From: JBPCQA01 sp050998615
GTDB lineage: Bacteria; Actinomycetota; Actinomycetes; Propionibacteriales; Nocardioidaceae
Assembly: GCA_050998615.1 (NCBI GenBank)
Contig: JBPCQA010000027.1
Span: 1-35,935, forward strand
Length of the DNA: 35,935 nt
Reading direction: 5' to 3'
Below the pieces are notes generated by a model. The model did not search any database, was not told the DNA's origin, and saw only the letters and a program-made list of their open reading frames with translations. Below, one piece after another: positions 17,619-25,728 of this stretch (position 1 is its first letter; the number at the start of each line of letters is the position of its first letter). The position numbers were made by a program, and so were the translations under genes.

Positions 17619-17811
17619 AAGGCTAGGACCGGCGGAGCCGGAATGTTGGGTCAAGCTTCAGGCGGCGAGTCCAGACTCGTGGGCGAGCGCTCGCCCCTGC
17701 AGCGAGCGTCTCGAACCACCGCCGGCCACGCAACGTTTCGAGACGGCCGCGCTACTTGCGAGTAACATAGGGTGGATTGGTGACTTACGCGAACGCGACA
17801 AAGGATGTGCG
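17619..17811. repeat. Palindrome-dense intergenic region, likely degenerate intergenic repeat
   Basis: Several inverted repeats follow each other here. They are CCGGC-GGA-GCCGG (17629-17641, perhaps a weak terminator for add), GAGTC-CA-GACTC (17667-17678), a perfect 16-bp palindrome GGGCGAGCGCTCGCCC (17681-17696), and CGTCTCGAA/TTCGAGACG (17707-17715 and 17737-17745). The last type of sequence resembles intergenic repeats I associate with Nocardioides-like genomes; that is from memory. It separates add from the acyl-CoA dehydrogenase. Confidence 0.6.
17753..17768 (+). promoter_or_regulatory. Candidate promoter/operator of acyl-CoA dehydrogenase
   Basis: TACTTGCGAGTA (17753-17764) is nearly palindromic (10 of 12 positions pair) and overlaps TAACAT (17763-17768), which fits a -10 box about 44 bp before the start codon. 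Such a site could bind a TetR-type fatty-acid regulator. This is inferred from symmetry and position. Confidence 0.35.
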
Positions 17812-19767
17812 ATGACCAGCGACGTCAGCGACAAACACCTGACCGAGACGCCCGGGCGAGACGTCACGGCGCAAGAGGCGCGGGAGGTGGCCGAGGCCGC
17901 ACGCGAAACCGAGTGGACCAGGCCGAGCTTCGCCAAGGAGCTCTACCTCGGGCGGTTCGACCTCGACTTGATCCATCCCCATCCACGTCCGGCGTCTGCC
18001 GATGTGCGCCGCGGCGACGAGTTCCTCGCGAAACTGCACGACTACTGCGCGACCCTCGACGGACTCAAGGTCGAGCGAGACGCGCTCATCCCCGACGAGT
18101 ATCTCGTCGGCTTGGCCAAGCTCGGCGTGTTCGGGATGAAGATCCCGCGCGAGTACGCCGGTATGGGGCTGCCGATGTCCTACTACGGCAAGGCCTTGAG
18201 CCTGATCGGCTCGGTGCACCCAAGCATGGGGGCGCTGGTGTCGGCACACCAGTCGATCGGCGTGCCCGAGCCGGTGCGAATGTTCGGCACCGAGGCGCAA
18301 AAGCGTGAATTCCTGCCACGGTGCGCGACCGGCGCGATCAGCGCCTTCTTGCTGACCGAGCCCGACGTGGGATCCGACCCGGCCCGGATGGCGGCGACCG
18401 CGACACCCACCGACGACGGGTCGGCGTACCTCATCGACGGTGTCAAGCTCTGGACGACCAACGGGGTGATCGCCGAGCTGCTCGTGGTCATGGCCCAAGT
18501 GCCCGCGCACGACGGCAGCAAAGGCGGGATCACCGCGTTCGTCGTCGAGGCGGACGCTGCTGGCATCACGGTCGAAAACCGCAACTCGTTCATGGGGCTC
18601 AAGGGGCTCGAGAACGGGGTTACCCGTTTTCACCAGGTGTGGGTGCCCACCGAGAACCGGCTCGGGCGCGAAGGCCAGGGGCTCAAGATCGCGCTGACCA
18701 CGCTGAACGCCGGACGACTGTCGATTCCCGCGATGTGTGCCGCTGCGGGTAAGTGGAGTCTTAAGATCGCTCGCGAATGGTCCGCCGCACGGGTCCAATG
18801 GGGTCGGCCCATCGGCAAGCACGGCGCGGTGGCCGAGAAGATCTCGTTCATCGCCGCGACCACGTTCGGTCTGGAAGCGGTTGTCGAATTGTCAGGTGAG
18901 CTGTCCGATGCCGGCACCAAGGACATCCGGATCGAGGCGGCGTTGGCCAAGCTGTGGGCGAGTGAGATGGCAAGCCGGATCGCCGACGAGCTGGTCCAAA
19001 TCCGGGGGGGGCGCGGTTACGAAACCGCCGATTCGTTGGCCGCTCGCGGGGAGCGAGCGGTTGGTGCCGAGCAACTCGTGCGTGACCTGCGGATCAATCG
19101 AATCTTCGAGGGCTCGACGGAAATCATGCGGCTGCTGATCGCACGCGAAGCCGTCGACGCCCACCTGAGGGCGGCCGGCGACCTCGCCAATGCGGACGCC
19201 GATTTGCCCGCGAAGGCGAAGTCGGCCGTACGGGCCAGTAGCTTCTATGCCAGGTGGCTCCCACAACTGGTTGCTGGCAAGGGCACGCTGCCGACGGCGT
19301 ACGCCGATTTCGGCCCGCTCGCCACCCATCTGCGGTTCGTGGAACGGTCGTCGCGCAAACTGGCCCGGCAAACGTTCTACGGCATGAGCCGCTGGCAAGC
19401 TGGTCTCGAACACCGGCAGGCGTTCTTGGGCCGAATCGTCGACATCGGTGCCGAGTTGTTCGCAATGGCGGCGTCGTGCTCGCGCGCCGAGATGCTGCGT
19501 GTCGAAGACCCGGGCCGTGGGCGGTCGGCCTACGAGTTGGCCGACGCCTTCTGCAGCCAGTCCAGGCTCCGCACCGAGGCGCTTTTCGACCGGTTGTGGA
19601 GCAACACCGACGACATCGATCGGCAACTGACGGGTCAGGTATTGGACGGCGATCTCCGGTGGCTCGAGGACGGCGTGCTTGACCAATCCGAAGGCACCGG
19701 GCCGTGGATCAGTGACTGGGCGACCGGCGCCTCGACCAAGCAGAACGTCGCCCGACGCTACCGCTGA
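17812..19767 (+). CDS. Long acyl-CoA dehydrogenase (VLCAD/ACAD9-type)
   Basis: At 651 residues it is much longer than the usual 380-400. It has an N-terminal extension, the standard dehydrogenase core (AFLLTEPDVGSDPARM substrate/FAD motif) and a C-terminal helical domain of about 200 residues, as in very-long-chain acyl-CoA dehydrogenases. The catalytic base is likely Glu433 in RIFEGSTEIMR, the position used in VLCAD. IRGGRGYETADS is the FAD-contacting segment. It would catalyse alpha,beta-dehydrogenation of long acyl-CoAs in beta-oxidation with electron transfer to ETF. An AAAGGAT ribosome site precedes ATG 17812. It ends 41 bp from the convergent ALDH-like gene. Confidence 0.9.
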   Translation: MTSDVSDKHLTETPGRDVTAQEAREVAEAARETEWTRPSFAKELYLGRFDLDLIHPHPRPASADVRRGDEFLAKLHDYCATLDGLKVERDALIPDEYLVGLAKLGVFGMKIPREYAGMGLPMSYYGKALSLIGSVHPSMGALVSAHQSIGVPEPVRMFGTEAQKREFLPRCATGAISAFLLTEPDVGSDPARMAATATPTDDGSAYLIDGVKLWTTNGVIAELLVVMAQVPAHDGSKGGITAFVVEADAAGITVENRNSFMGLKGLENGVTRFHQVWVPTENRLGREGQGLKIALTTLNAGRLSIPAMCAAAGKWSLKIAREWSAARVQWGRPIGKHGAVAEKISFIAATTFGLEAVVELSGELSDAGTKDIRIEAALAKLWASEMASRIADELVQIRGGRGYETADSLAARGERAVGAEQLVRDLRINRIFEGSTEIMRLLIAREAVDAHLRAAGDLANADADLPAKAKSAVRASSFYARWLPQLVAGKGTLPTAYADFGPLATHLRFVERSSRKLARQTFYGMSRWQAGLEHRQAFLGRIVDIGAELFAMAASCSRAEMLRVEDPGRGRSAYELADAFCSQSRLRTEALFDRLWSNTDDIDRQLTGQVLDGDLRWLEDGVLDQSEGTGPWISDWATGASTKQNVARRYR

Positions 19768-19808
19768 CCTCGGAAGGCTCGCCAGACCCCCGCAATCGCT
19801 GTGGATCG

Positions 19809-20747
19809 CTAAATGCCGATGGGGTGCCAGACTGTCTTGGTCTCCAAGAACGCGGTGAGCCGGTCGAGGCCGGGGTTGATGAACCAATCCGGCTCAGCCG
19901 TCACGACATGGTCTCGATCTCGTGGCTGCGAGTGCGCTGATTGCCCGGTTGGCTTGAAGACACGTTTGAGGTTGTCGGCAGCCGCCCGCTCGAGCTCACC
20001 GGCGTGTTCGTCGTTGGCGGAAGCGCCGGTCAGGTCGATCGCGTTGACGTCCATGTGTGACGCCAGCCACGGCGCGGTGTCGGCCAGCCGGCCGGTCAAG
20101 ATGTTGACCACACCCCCAGGGACGTCGGACGTCGCGAGCACTTCCGAGAGCGTGATCGCCGGCAACGGGCGCTCGTACGACGCGGTCACGACGCTGGTGT
20201 TGCCGGTGACGATCACCGGGGCGACGACGCTGACCAAGCCGAGCAGCGACGAGCGCTGCGGAGCCAGCACGGCGACCACCCCAGTCGGCTCGGGGACGGA
20301 GAAGTCGAAGTAGGGCCCGGCGACCGGGTTGGTGCTGCCGACCACCTGCGCGATCTTGTCGGCCCAGCCGGCGTACCAGACGAGCCGGTCGATCGCGGCT
20401 TCGACGCTCGACTCGGCCTGTCGCTTGGTGACACCTTCACTGTGTCGCACCTCGGCAACGAACTGCTCATGGCGACCCTCGAGCACCTCGGCGATCCGGT
20501 AGACGATCTGGCCGCGGTTGTACGGTGTCTTGGCCGACCAGCCGGGGAACGCCTTACGGGCGGCCACCACCGCATCCCGGGCGTCCTTGCGGGACGCGTA
20601 GGCGGCGTTCGCGAGAAAGCGCCCGGCGGCGTCGACGACGACGTACGAACGACCGGATTCGCTGCGAGGGAATGCGCCACCGATGTAGAGCTTGTAGGTC
20701 TTGCGCACGTCGAGACGCCGGCTTGCCGCGGGAGGCTCAGTGGGCAA
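19809..20747 (-). CDS. Short ALDH-like protein lacking the catalytic cysteine
   Basis: This 312-residue protein is similar to the N-terminal and middle parts of aldehyde dehydrogenases (TYKLYIGGAFPRSESGRSY, AARKAFPGWSAKTPYNRGQ, VPEPTGVVAVLAPQ, VPGGVVNILTG). The normal PWN and KPAE positions are replaced (LAPQRSS; TASYERP), and the sequence after about residue 240 skips the ELGGK and catalytic-Cys regions and goes straight to a short end. No cysteine is present at all, so it cannot be a classical ALDH and is probably a pseudoenzyme. The TTG start at 20747 is chosen because GGAGG (CCTCC at 20754-20758) is six bases upstream; GTG at 20708 is the alternative. It overlaps the stop of the full ALDH by 11 bp, so the two are translated together and may form a complex. 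Confidence 0.85.
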   Translation of the reverse strand: MPTEPPAASRRLDVRKTYKLYIGGAFPRSESGRSYVVVDAAGRFLANAAYASRKDARDAVVAARKAFPGWSAKTPYNRGQIVYRIAEVLEGRHEQFVAEVRHSEGVTKRQAESSVEAAIDRLVWYAGWADKIAQVVGSTNPVAGPYFDFSVPEPTGVVAVLAPQRSSLLGLVSVVAPVIVTGNTSVVTASYERPLPAITLSEVLATSDVPGGVVNILTGRLADTAPWLASHMDVNAIDLTGASANDEHAGELERAAADNLKRVFKPTGQSAHSQPRDRDHVVTAEPDWFINPGLDRLTAFLETKTVWHPIGI

Positions 20748-22170
20748 GGTATGCCTCCAGGCCATGGCGACCGCCCTCGCGGCCGTATCCGGACTCCTGG
20801 TAGCCGCCGAACGGGCTGGTGGGATCGAACCGGTTGAACGTGTTGGCCCACACCACGCCGGCGCGAAGTTGGTTGGCCATCCAGAGAATGCGAGAGCCCT
20901 TGTCGGTCCAAACCCCCGCCGACAGCCCGTACGGCGTGTTGTTGGCCTTCTCGACAGCCTCGGCAGGGGTGCGGAACGTGAGCACCGACAGCACCGGCCC
21001 GAAGATCTCCTCACGGGCGATGCGATGTGCCTGGGTGACGCCGGTGAAGATCGTCGGCGCGAACCAGAACCCCCGAGCGGGCAGGTCACAGGCGGGCGAC
21101 CAGCGCTGCGCGCCCTCGGCTTCGCCGATCGCGGAAAGCTCACGGATCTTGGTCAACTGCTCAGCGGAGTTGATCGCGCCGACATCGGTGTTCTTGTCGA
21201 GCGGGTCGCCGACCCTCAACCGCGACATTCGGCGCTTGAGACGGTCCAGCACCTCGTCGTACACACTCTCTTGGACCAGCAATCGTGACCCCGCGCAGCA
21301 GACATGGCCCTGGTTGAAGAAGATGCCGTTGACGATGCCCTCTACTGCCTGGTCGACGGGCGCGTCGTCGAACACGATGTTGGCGGCCTTGCCGCCCAGC
21401 TCCAGCGTGACTTTCTTGCGGGTGCCTGCCACTGTGCGGGCGATCGACTTGCCGACGTCGGTGGAGCCGGTGAATGCGATCTTGTCGACGTCGGGTTGCG
21501 CCACGATTGCCTGACCCGTTGCGCCGGCTCCGGTGACGATGTTGACCACACCCGGCGGCAGGTCGGCCTGCTGGCAGATCTCGGCGAAAAGCAGCGCGGT
21601 CAGCGAGGTCGTCTCGGCCGGCTTGAGCACCACGGTGTTGCCGGCCGCAAGTGCCGGGGCAATCTTCCAGGACAACATGAGCAGCGGGAAGTTCCAGGGG
21701 ATGATCTGTCCTGCTACGCCGAGCGGTTGCGGCGTTTGTCCCCTGAGGGAAGCGTATTCGAGCTTGTCGGCCCAGCCGGCGTAGTAGAAGAAGTGTGCGG
21801 CAACGAGCGGCACGTCGACGTCGCGCGACTCGCGAATGGGCTTGCCATTGTCCAGCGACTCGAGCACGGCAAGCTCGCGTGACCGCTCCTGCAGGATCCT
21901 GGCGATCCGGTAGAGATACTTGGCGCGCTCGACGCCCGGCATCCTCGACCAGACCCGGGCGAACGCGTGGCGTGCCGCCTTGACTGCGGTGTCGACGTCG
22001 GCGTCGGTTGCCTCGCTCACCTCGGCCAGCACCTCACCCGTGGCCGGGTTTATCGACTTGAAGGCGCTTCCCGTGCCGTCGACGAACTCACCGTCGATGA
22101 ACAGCCCGTACGAGGAGGCGAGGTCGACAACCGCGCGCGACTCCGGCGCCGGGGCGTAGTCAAAAGTCAT
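20737..22170 (-). CDS. Aldehyde dehydrogenase, full length
   Basis: The 477-residue NAD(P)-dependent aldehyde dehydrogenase has all key residues: PWNF (Asn160), KPAE (Lys183), FTGSTDVGK, LELGGK (Glu257) and FNQGHVCCAG (catalytic Cys291). ATG 22170 is preferred over an upstream TTG at 22200 because GGAAGG lies eight bases upstream. It lies just downstream of deoC on the same strand. DeoC releases acetaldehyde, so this enzyme plausibly oxidises it to acetate; the substrate is inferred from context. It is followed without a gap by the cysteine-less homologue. Confidence 0.92.
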   Translation of the reverse strand: MTFDYAPAPESRAVVDLASSYGLFIDGEFVDGTGSAFKSINPATGEVLAEVSEATDADVDTAVKAARHAFARVWSRMPGVERAKYLYRIARILQERSRELAVLESLDNGKPIRESRDVDVPLVAAHFFYYAGWADKLEYASLRGQTPQPLGVAGQIIPWNFPLLMLSWKIAPALAAGNTVVLKPAETTSLTALLFAEICQQADLPPGVVNIVTGAGATGQAIVAQPDVDKIAFTGSTDVGKSIARTVAGTRKKVTLELGGKAANIVFDDAPVDQAVEGIVNGIFFNQGHVCCAGSRLLVQESVYDEVLDRLKRRMSRLRVGDPLDKNTDVGAINSAEQLTKIRELSAIGEAEGAQRWSPACDLPARGFWFAPTIFTGVTQAHRIAREEIFGPVLSVLTFRTPAEAVEKANNTPYGLSAGVWTDKGSRILWMANQLRAGVVWANTFNRFDPTSPFGGYQESGYGREGGRHGLEAYLAH

Positions 22171-22196
22171 CGAACCAGCCTTCCAAAACCGTTCAG

Positions 22197-23162
22197 TCAA
22201 TCCAGGGTGAAGTAGTCGGAGCCGAAGTAGCGGCCGGTCGCCATTTTGGTGCGTTGCATGAGCAGGTCATTGAGCAGCCGAGAGGCGCCGAACCGGAACC
22301 ACCGTGGGGTGAGCCAGTCTTCTCCGGCGGTTTCGTTGACGATCACGAGGTATCTGATCGCGTCCTTGGAGGCGCTGATGCCGCCGGCCGCTTTGACGCC
22401 GACCATCCGACCGGTGGCGTCGCGGAAGTCACGCACCGCCTCCAGCATTACGAGCGTGACTGGCGGGGTGGCTGCTGGTTGCACTTTGCCGGTGCTGGTC
22501 TTGATGAAGTCGGCCCCGGCCAGCATGGCCAGCCACGATGCTCGGCGTACGTTGTCGTACGTTGACAGCTCCCCGGTTTCCAAGATCACCTTGAGATGGG
22601 CATCGCCGCAAGCCTGCTTGACGGCGCTGATCTGGTCGAATACCAGCTGGTAATGACCCGACAAGAAGGCGCCGCGGTCGATGACCATGTCCACTTCGTC
22701 GGCGCCGGCAGCCACCGCCTCCTTGGTGTCCTGCAGCTTGATGTCGACAGACGAGCGTCCCGATGGGAACGCGGTGGCCACCGACGCGACGTGGATGTCG
22801 GAGTTGCCCAACGCTGCTCGGGCGGTCGTCACCAGATCGGGGTATACGCAGATCGCCGCGACATGGGGACACGTGGGATCATCGGGATCGGGACGTTGCG
22901 CCTTGGCGCACAACGCTCGCACCTTGCCGGCGGTGTCTTGGCCCTCAAGCGTGGTGAGGTCGATCATCGAGATCGCAGTGTCGATGGCCCACACCTTCGC
23001 ATCCGTCTTGATGGAGCGACTGGACAGCATCGCGGCTCGCGCCTCGCAACCCACCTGATCGACTCCCGGCAGCCCATGCAGGAAGCGTTTCAAGGCCGCT
23101 TGAGACGAGACGGCATCCTCGAACACGTCGGTGACTATCGCGCGCTCGCTGGTGGTCGTCAT
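22197..23162 (-). CDS. deoC: Deoxyribose-phosphate aldolase
   Basis: The 321-residue class I aldolase splits 2-deoxyribose-5-phosphate into glyceraldehyde-3-phosphate and acetaldehyde. The Schiff-base lysine is in FIKTSTGK (Lys221) and the second active-site lysine in GVKAAGGI (Lys257). The protein is longer than the roughly 220-260 residue E. coli/Bacillus enzymes, with an N-terminal extension of about 55 residues, as in the longer DeoC subgroup. The ATG at 23162 has no ribosome site but sits six bases after a TAGAAT -10 box, so the mRNA is probably leaderless. It heads the deoC-ALDH-ALDH-like operon. Confidence 0.94.
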   Translation of the reverse strand: MTTTSERAIVTDVFEDAVSSQAALKRFLHGLPGVDQVGCEARAAMLSSRSIKTDAKVWAIDTAISMIDLTTLEGQDTAGKVRALCAKAQRPDPDDPTCPHVAAICVYPDLVTTARAALGNSDIHVASVATAFPSGRSSVDIKLQDTKEAVAAGADEVDMVIDRGAFLSGHYQLVFDQISAVKQACGDAHLKVILETGELSTYDNVRRASWLAMLAGADFIKTSTGKVQPAATPPVTLVMLEAVRDFRDATGRMVGVKAAGGISASKDAIRYLVIVNETAGEDWLTPRWFRFGASRLLNDLLMQRTKMATGRYFGSDYFTLD

Positions 23163-23168
23163 CTTGTG

Positions 23169-23174
23169 ATTCTA
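23169..23174 (-). promoter_or_regulatory. -10 box of leaderless deoC
   Basis: On the minus strand the sequence reads TAGAAT, then six bases, then the deoC ATG. The near-consensus -10 at that distance puts the transcription start at or next to the A of the start codon. Confidence 0.6.
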
Positions 23175-23194
23175 GCGATCCTGCCGAGCGCTGC

Positions 23195-23255
23195 TGCGCA
23201 ACGATCAGGCGCGCACCCGGCTGGGGCAAGCTCAGCGTCGGAGGCTTGCCCAGGC
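23195..23255. repeat. Dispersed intergenic element, copy A
   Basis: It starts TGCGCAACGATCAGGC (23195-23210) and contains the core AGCTCAGCGTCGGA (23229-23242), flanked by GGCTGGGGCA and GGCTTGCC. It aligns with the element at 30823-30895 over both the start and the core. It lies between the divergent deoC and PH-like genes. Confidence 0.75.
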
Positions 23256-23314
23256 TTTGGGAACAGAATGGTCACAGTCAGCGGTCGAAGCTGTCCACAG
23301 CAGGTCTGGCCGTT

Positions 23315-23320
23315 TACAGT
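23315..23320 (+). promoter_or_regulatory. -10 box of leaderless PH-like gene
   Basis: TACAGT lies six bases before the GTG at 23327, with TGTCCA (23292-23297) 17 bp upstream as a poor -35. There is no ribosome site, so a leaderless transcript is likely. Confidence 0.5.
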
Positions 23321-23326
23321 GGCCAG

Positions 23327-24046
23327 GTGACCAACAACGCGGCAGAGGCAGCCGGGCCTCGGATCGAGAAATTCGCGTCGTCTTCTGGGCGGATCCTCGG
23401 ATACGTCATCGTTGTCTTCTTCGCCGTCGTGGCCGTTTACTCGGTGGCCACCGGTTTTGTCAACGACATCCCAACCGTGTTGATCTGCATCGCCTTCGCC
23501 GCGCTGGCCTGGGTCGTGTTGATCAGGCCGGAGGCGGCGGCGCATCAAAATGGGCTGCTCTTGCAGAACATGGTGCGTGACTACTACGTGCCATGGAACG
23601 CCATCTCGCGTTGTCGTGTCGCACAGACGATGCAGATTGCCACCGCCGACAAGGTGTATCACGGGTTGGGCGTGACGAAATCCGCTCGCCAGGGTCTGAA
23701 GCAAGAGCGTCGTCAAAAACGTGCAATGGACAGCGTCTCGTCCTCGTTCGGCATGGGCGGCAGGACCGCCACCCGAGGCGAAGGTGCATTCGGCAGCAGA
23801 AGAGGCGGCGGCTTTGGTGTTTCGATGTTTGGCGCCAAGGCATCCCCCCCGGCACCCGAGGGCTCGGTCAACTACGCCAAGCAAGAACATGTCGGAGGAG
23901 ACTACTTCTCGTACGTCGAGCAGAAGGTCGACCAGCTGGCCCACTCGTCTCGGGCCGATGCTGGGCCGCCCGTCGTGACGTGGGCAGCAGTGCCGATCGG
24001 CGCGCTGCTGGTCGCCATTGCCGCCGCGGTCATCGCGATCGTGTAG
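23327..24046 (+). CDS. PH-domain-like membrane protein (copy 1, intact)
   Basis: The 239-residue membrane protein has two hydrophobic segments near the N-terminus (about residues 23-45 and 50-72). A stretch with NGLLLQNMVRDYYVPWNAI follows, resembling the bacterial PH (bPH6-type) domain of actinobacterial membrane proteins. Then come a low-complexity G/S/R-rich linker and a last hydrophobic segment at the C-terminus. Function is unknown; such proteins are thought to be scaffold-like. The GTG at 23327 fits a leaderless start. A second, broken copy lies at 25729-26304, separated by an atypical low-GC segment. Confidence 0.7.
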   Translation: MTNNAAEAAGPRIEKFASSSGRILGYVIVVFFAVVAVYSVATGFVNDIPTVLICIAFAALAWVVLIRPEAAAHQNGLLLQNMVRDYYVPWNAISRCRVAQTMQIATADKVYHGLGVTKSARQGLKQERRQKRAMDSVSSSFGMGGRTATRGEGAFGSRRGGGFGVSMFGAKASPPAPEGSVNYAKQEHVGGDYFSYVEQKVDQLAHSSRADAGPPVVTWAAVPIGALLVAIAAAVIAIV

Positions 24047-24297
24047 CACCCTCTCAAGCGATACCGGTCGGCTTGGGCTCAACCCGAACCCGAGTCGCGC
24101 GCGACCCTCTTCATAACTCGCGGTGACCGTTTCGGCGACACCGTAGTTGAGGAGGCCGCTTCGCCGGGCCTGGTGGACGGTCCTATATTGGGTACCACCC
24201 ACATGATTAGAGAATTCATATTTAGGTTGTTTGATCCCCTGACACAATTCCGCTCGGCTGATGAATGGAGACCCGTTTCTGATTGGAGGCTTTCAGT

Positions 24298-24782
24298 ATG
24301 AGGCATAGGCACAGCAGGAGGCTCCCTCCGACAATTACTACGCTATGTATTCTATTGCTTACGGCATGTGGGGGGCCTCCAATGGCATATCCCAACCACC
24401 AGATTCTCAGCGGAGCACGCCGACGCAGACCACATCCCAACTTTCGGCGTGGGGTAGCATCAACCTTGGCGAGAGCCGACGCGTCATGTTTATCATGGTG
24501 GATGAGATCACCACTAACCGTGCTGACTCATGTTGGCAGTCCTATACAGCGGCGGCTGTCGACTCACGCGCGGCTCTCGTGATCGCGCTCACTGAGCTTC
24601 CGGCGGCATCATTGCCACCAGGGGAGGTCTGTGCAGGTGGGGCGCTCGGTCCGTATTATGTGCGCGTTGAATTACCCAGCAACTATCGCGGCCAGCCCGT
24701 CATCGACAAGGCGACCGGCCTCCGGAAGCGGGTCGGTGCGGCGGTGAAGCCAACCAAGAGTCAGATTGTGAACCCAGCCTGA
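24298..24782 (+). pseudogene. Lipoprotein with poly-G frameshift
   Basis: ATG 24298 has GGAGG (24285-24289) eight bases upstream and begins a lipoprotein signal peptide MRHRHSRRLPPTITTLCILLL followed by the lipobox LTAC. At a run of six G (24370-24375) the coding frame changes. Seven G would give ACGGASNGISQPP and join to the downstream frame, which runs to TGA 24780-24782 and reads SAWGSINLGESRRVMFIMVDEI and so on. The restored protein would have about 161 residues. As written, translation continues in the wrong frame to 24582. The family is unknown; the mature part looks like a small secreted domain with two cysteines (SCW, EVCAGG). Homopolymer slippage or sequencing error could both explain it. 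Confidence 0.65.
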
Positions 24783-25207
24783 GATCGCGTCCTGTCGGAT
24801 GGGAACAAATGTGTTCTAATCTGCTACTCGCACGCGGCGCGGCTGTATTTGTCAGCATGGTCGCGTCGCTATGCCTCTTGTCGGCCTTTACTGTGCGGAT
24901 GGTCTTGGTGGTCAGCCGGCATCTGCGGCGCACGTGCGCGCGTTTTGGAGGCGAAAACAACGTTGGTGTCGGAGCATACTTCGGAATGCAATGTTTGATC
25001 GTCGTCTCCGCGGGGCATTGGCAGTTGCCACTCGGTGGAAGGCGGGCTTGCCGGCACTGTCATCATCTGTCATGGCTGCGACTGGTGCAGCCGAGTTGAT
25101 TCTTGCACTGACCCTCGCTGCCTGGTTGACTCGTAGGGGCTTGGTCTTAACTCACCGTGCGTTAGCCGCAGCTAAAGCTGTCGCGGCCGATCCTTGGAGC
25201 AGGACCC
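24783..25207. other. No convincing gene; fragments only
   Basis: This 425-bp stretch lies inside the low-GC segment. A frame from 24809 begins MCSNLLLARGAAVFVSMVAS, which could be a signal peptide, but it soon loses coding character, and other frames show short hydrophobic fragments. It may be the decayed 5' part of the secreted-protein gene that continues after 25208. No RNA gene was recognised. Confidence 0.5.
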
Positions 25208-25728
25208 GTGTTCCCTCTTGGCCCGTGGCCTTACCCCAATGCCAGACTTGCCGTAGGACACCCCGAAGCGTTACCACATCACCTGGGCTTCGCAAAGCTT
25301 ATTTGGGCTTCGCATTCATACTCCGGTTCGGTACTCATTCGAGGCCACCAGATTGCCGGGCCGCACCAACTGCTGTTCGAGCAGCCGGTAGCTCCCGTAT
25401 CCTACAAGCATGAATTGCGTATCCCCGCAGCCAAGAGCGATCACGTTGAAACCTCCGGTATTGCCGTGCCCGCACTCGGCTGCTACGCCTGGCAGATAGA
25501 CGGACTCGGCTTCAGCCGGGTGATCGTATTCATGACCGTGGCGGGAAATACCAAGATAACTCACATCGGGCTCAACAAATGCGGCGTGGAGCCTGTGCGG
25601 TTCATGGGACGCACATGGTACGTGCCGCAGCCCCCCTTCAATCAAAGCAGCGCACCAGACGACTTCAAGAGTGTCGGTGAGATGTTTGAAGTGACGCATG
25701 ATGAGGCCAAATACCTCGACGCGGGCCC
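25208..25728 (+). pseudogene. Truncated secreted-protein gene of unknown function
   Basis: The frame reads GAGPVFPLGPWPYP (beginning just upstream of GTG 25208), then YSGSVLIRGHQIAGPHQLLF, a GCYAWQIDGLGFSRVIVF block and CGVEPVRFMGRTWYVP. It looks like a genuine extracytoplasmic domain (the GCYAWQIDG-type block is familiar to me from actinobacterial secreted proteins), with no catalytic motif. There is no start or signal peptide in frame upstream (a stop lies about 45 bp before), and the 3' end runs straight into the PH-like pseudogene at about 25728. Both ends are therefore missing. Confidence 0.55.

Larger units (their letters stand above)
24180..25728. other. Lower-GC inserted segment between duplicated PH-like genes
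   Basis: Base composition drops visibly after about 24180 (for example 24200-24260 is A/T rich), while the flanking genes are strongly GC-rich. The segment holds a lipoprotein gene and part of a secreted-protein gene, both damaged, and ends abruptly at about 25728 where similarity to the PH-like gene begins. No integrase, transposase or att-like repeat was recognised in it. It looks like foreign DNA that was acquired and is decaying. Confidence 0.6.

Noticed and set aside
20748..21143. Apparent N-terminal extension of the short ALDH-like protein
   Set aside because: It is a shifted reading of the full ALDH gene; the TTG at 20747 with GGAGG upstream is a better start.
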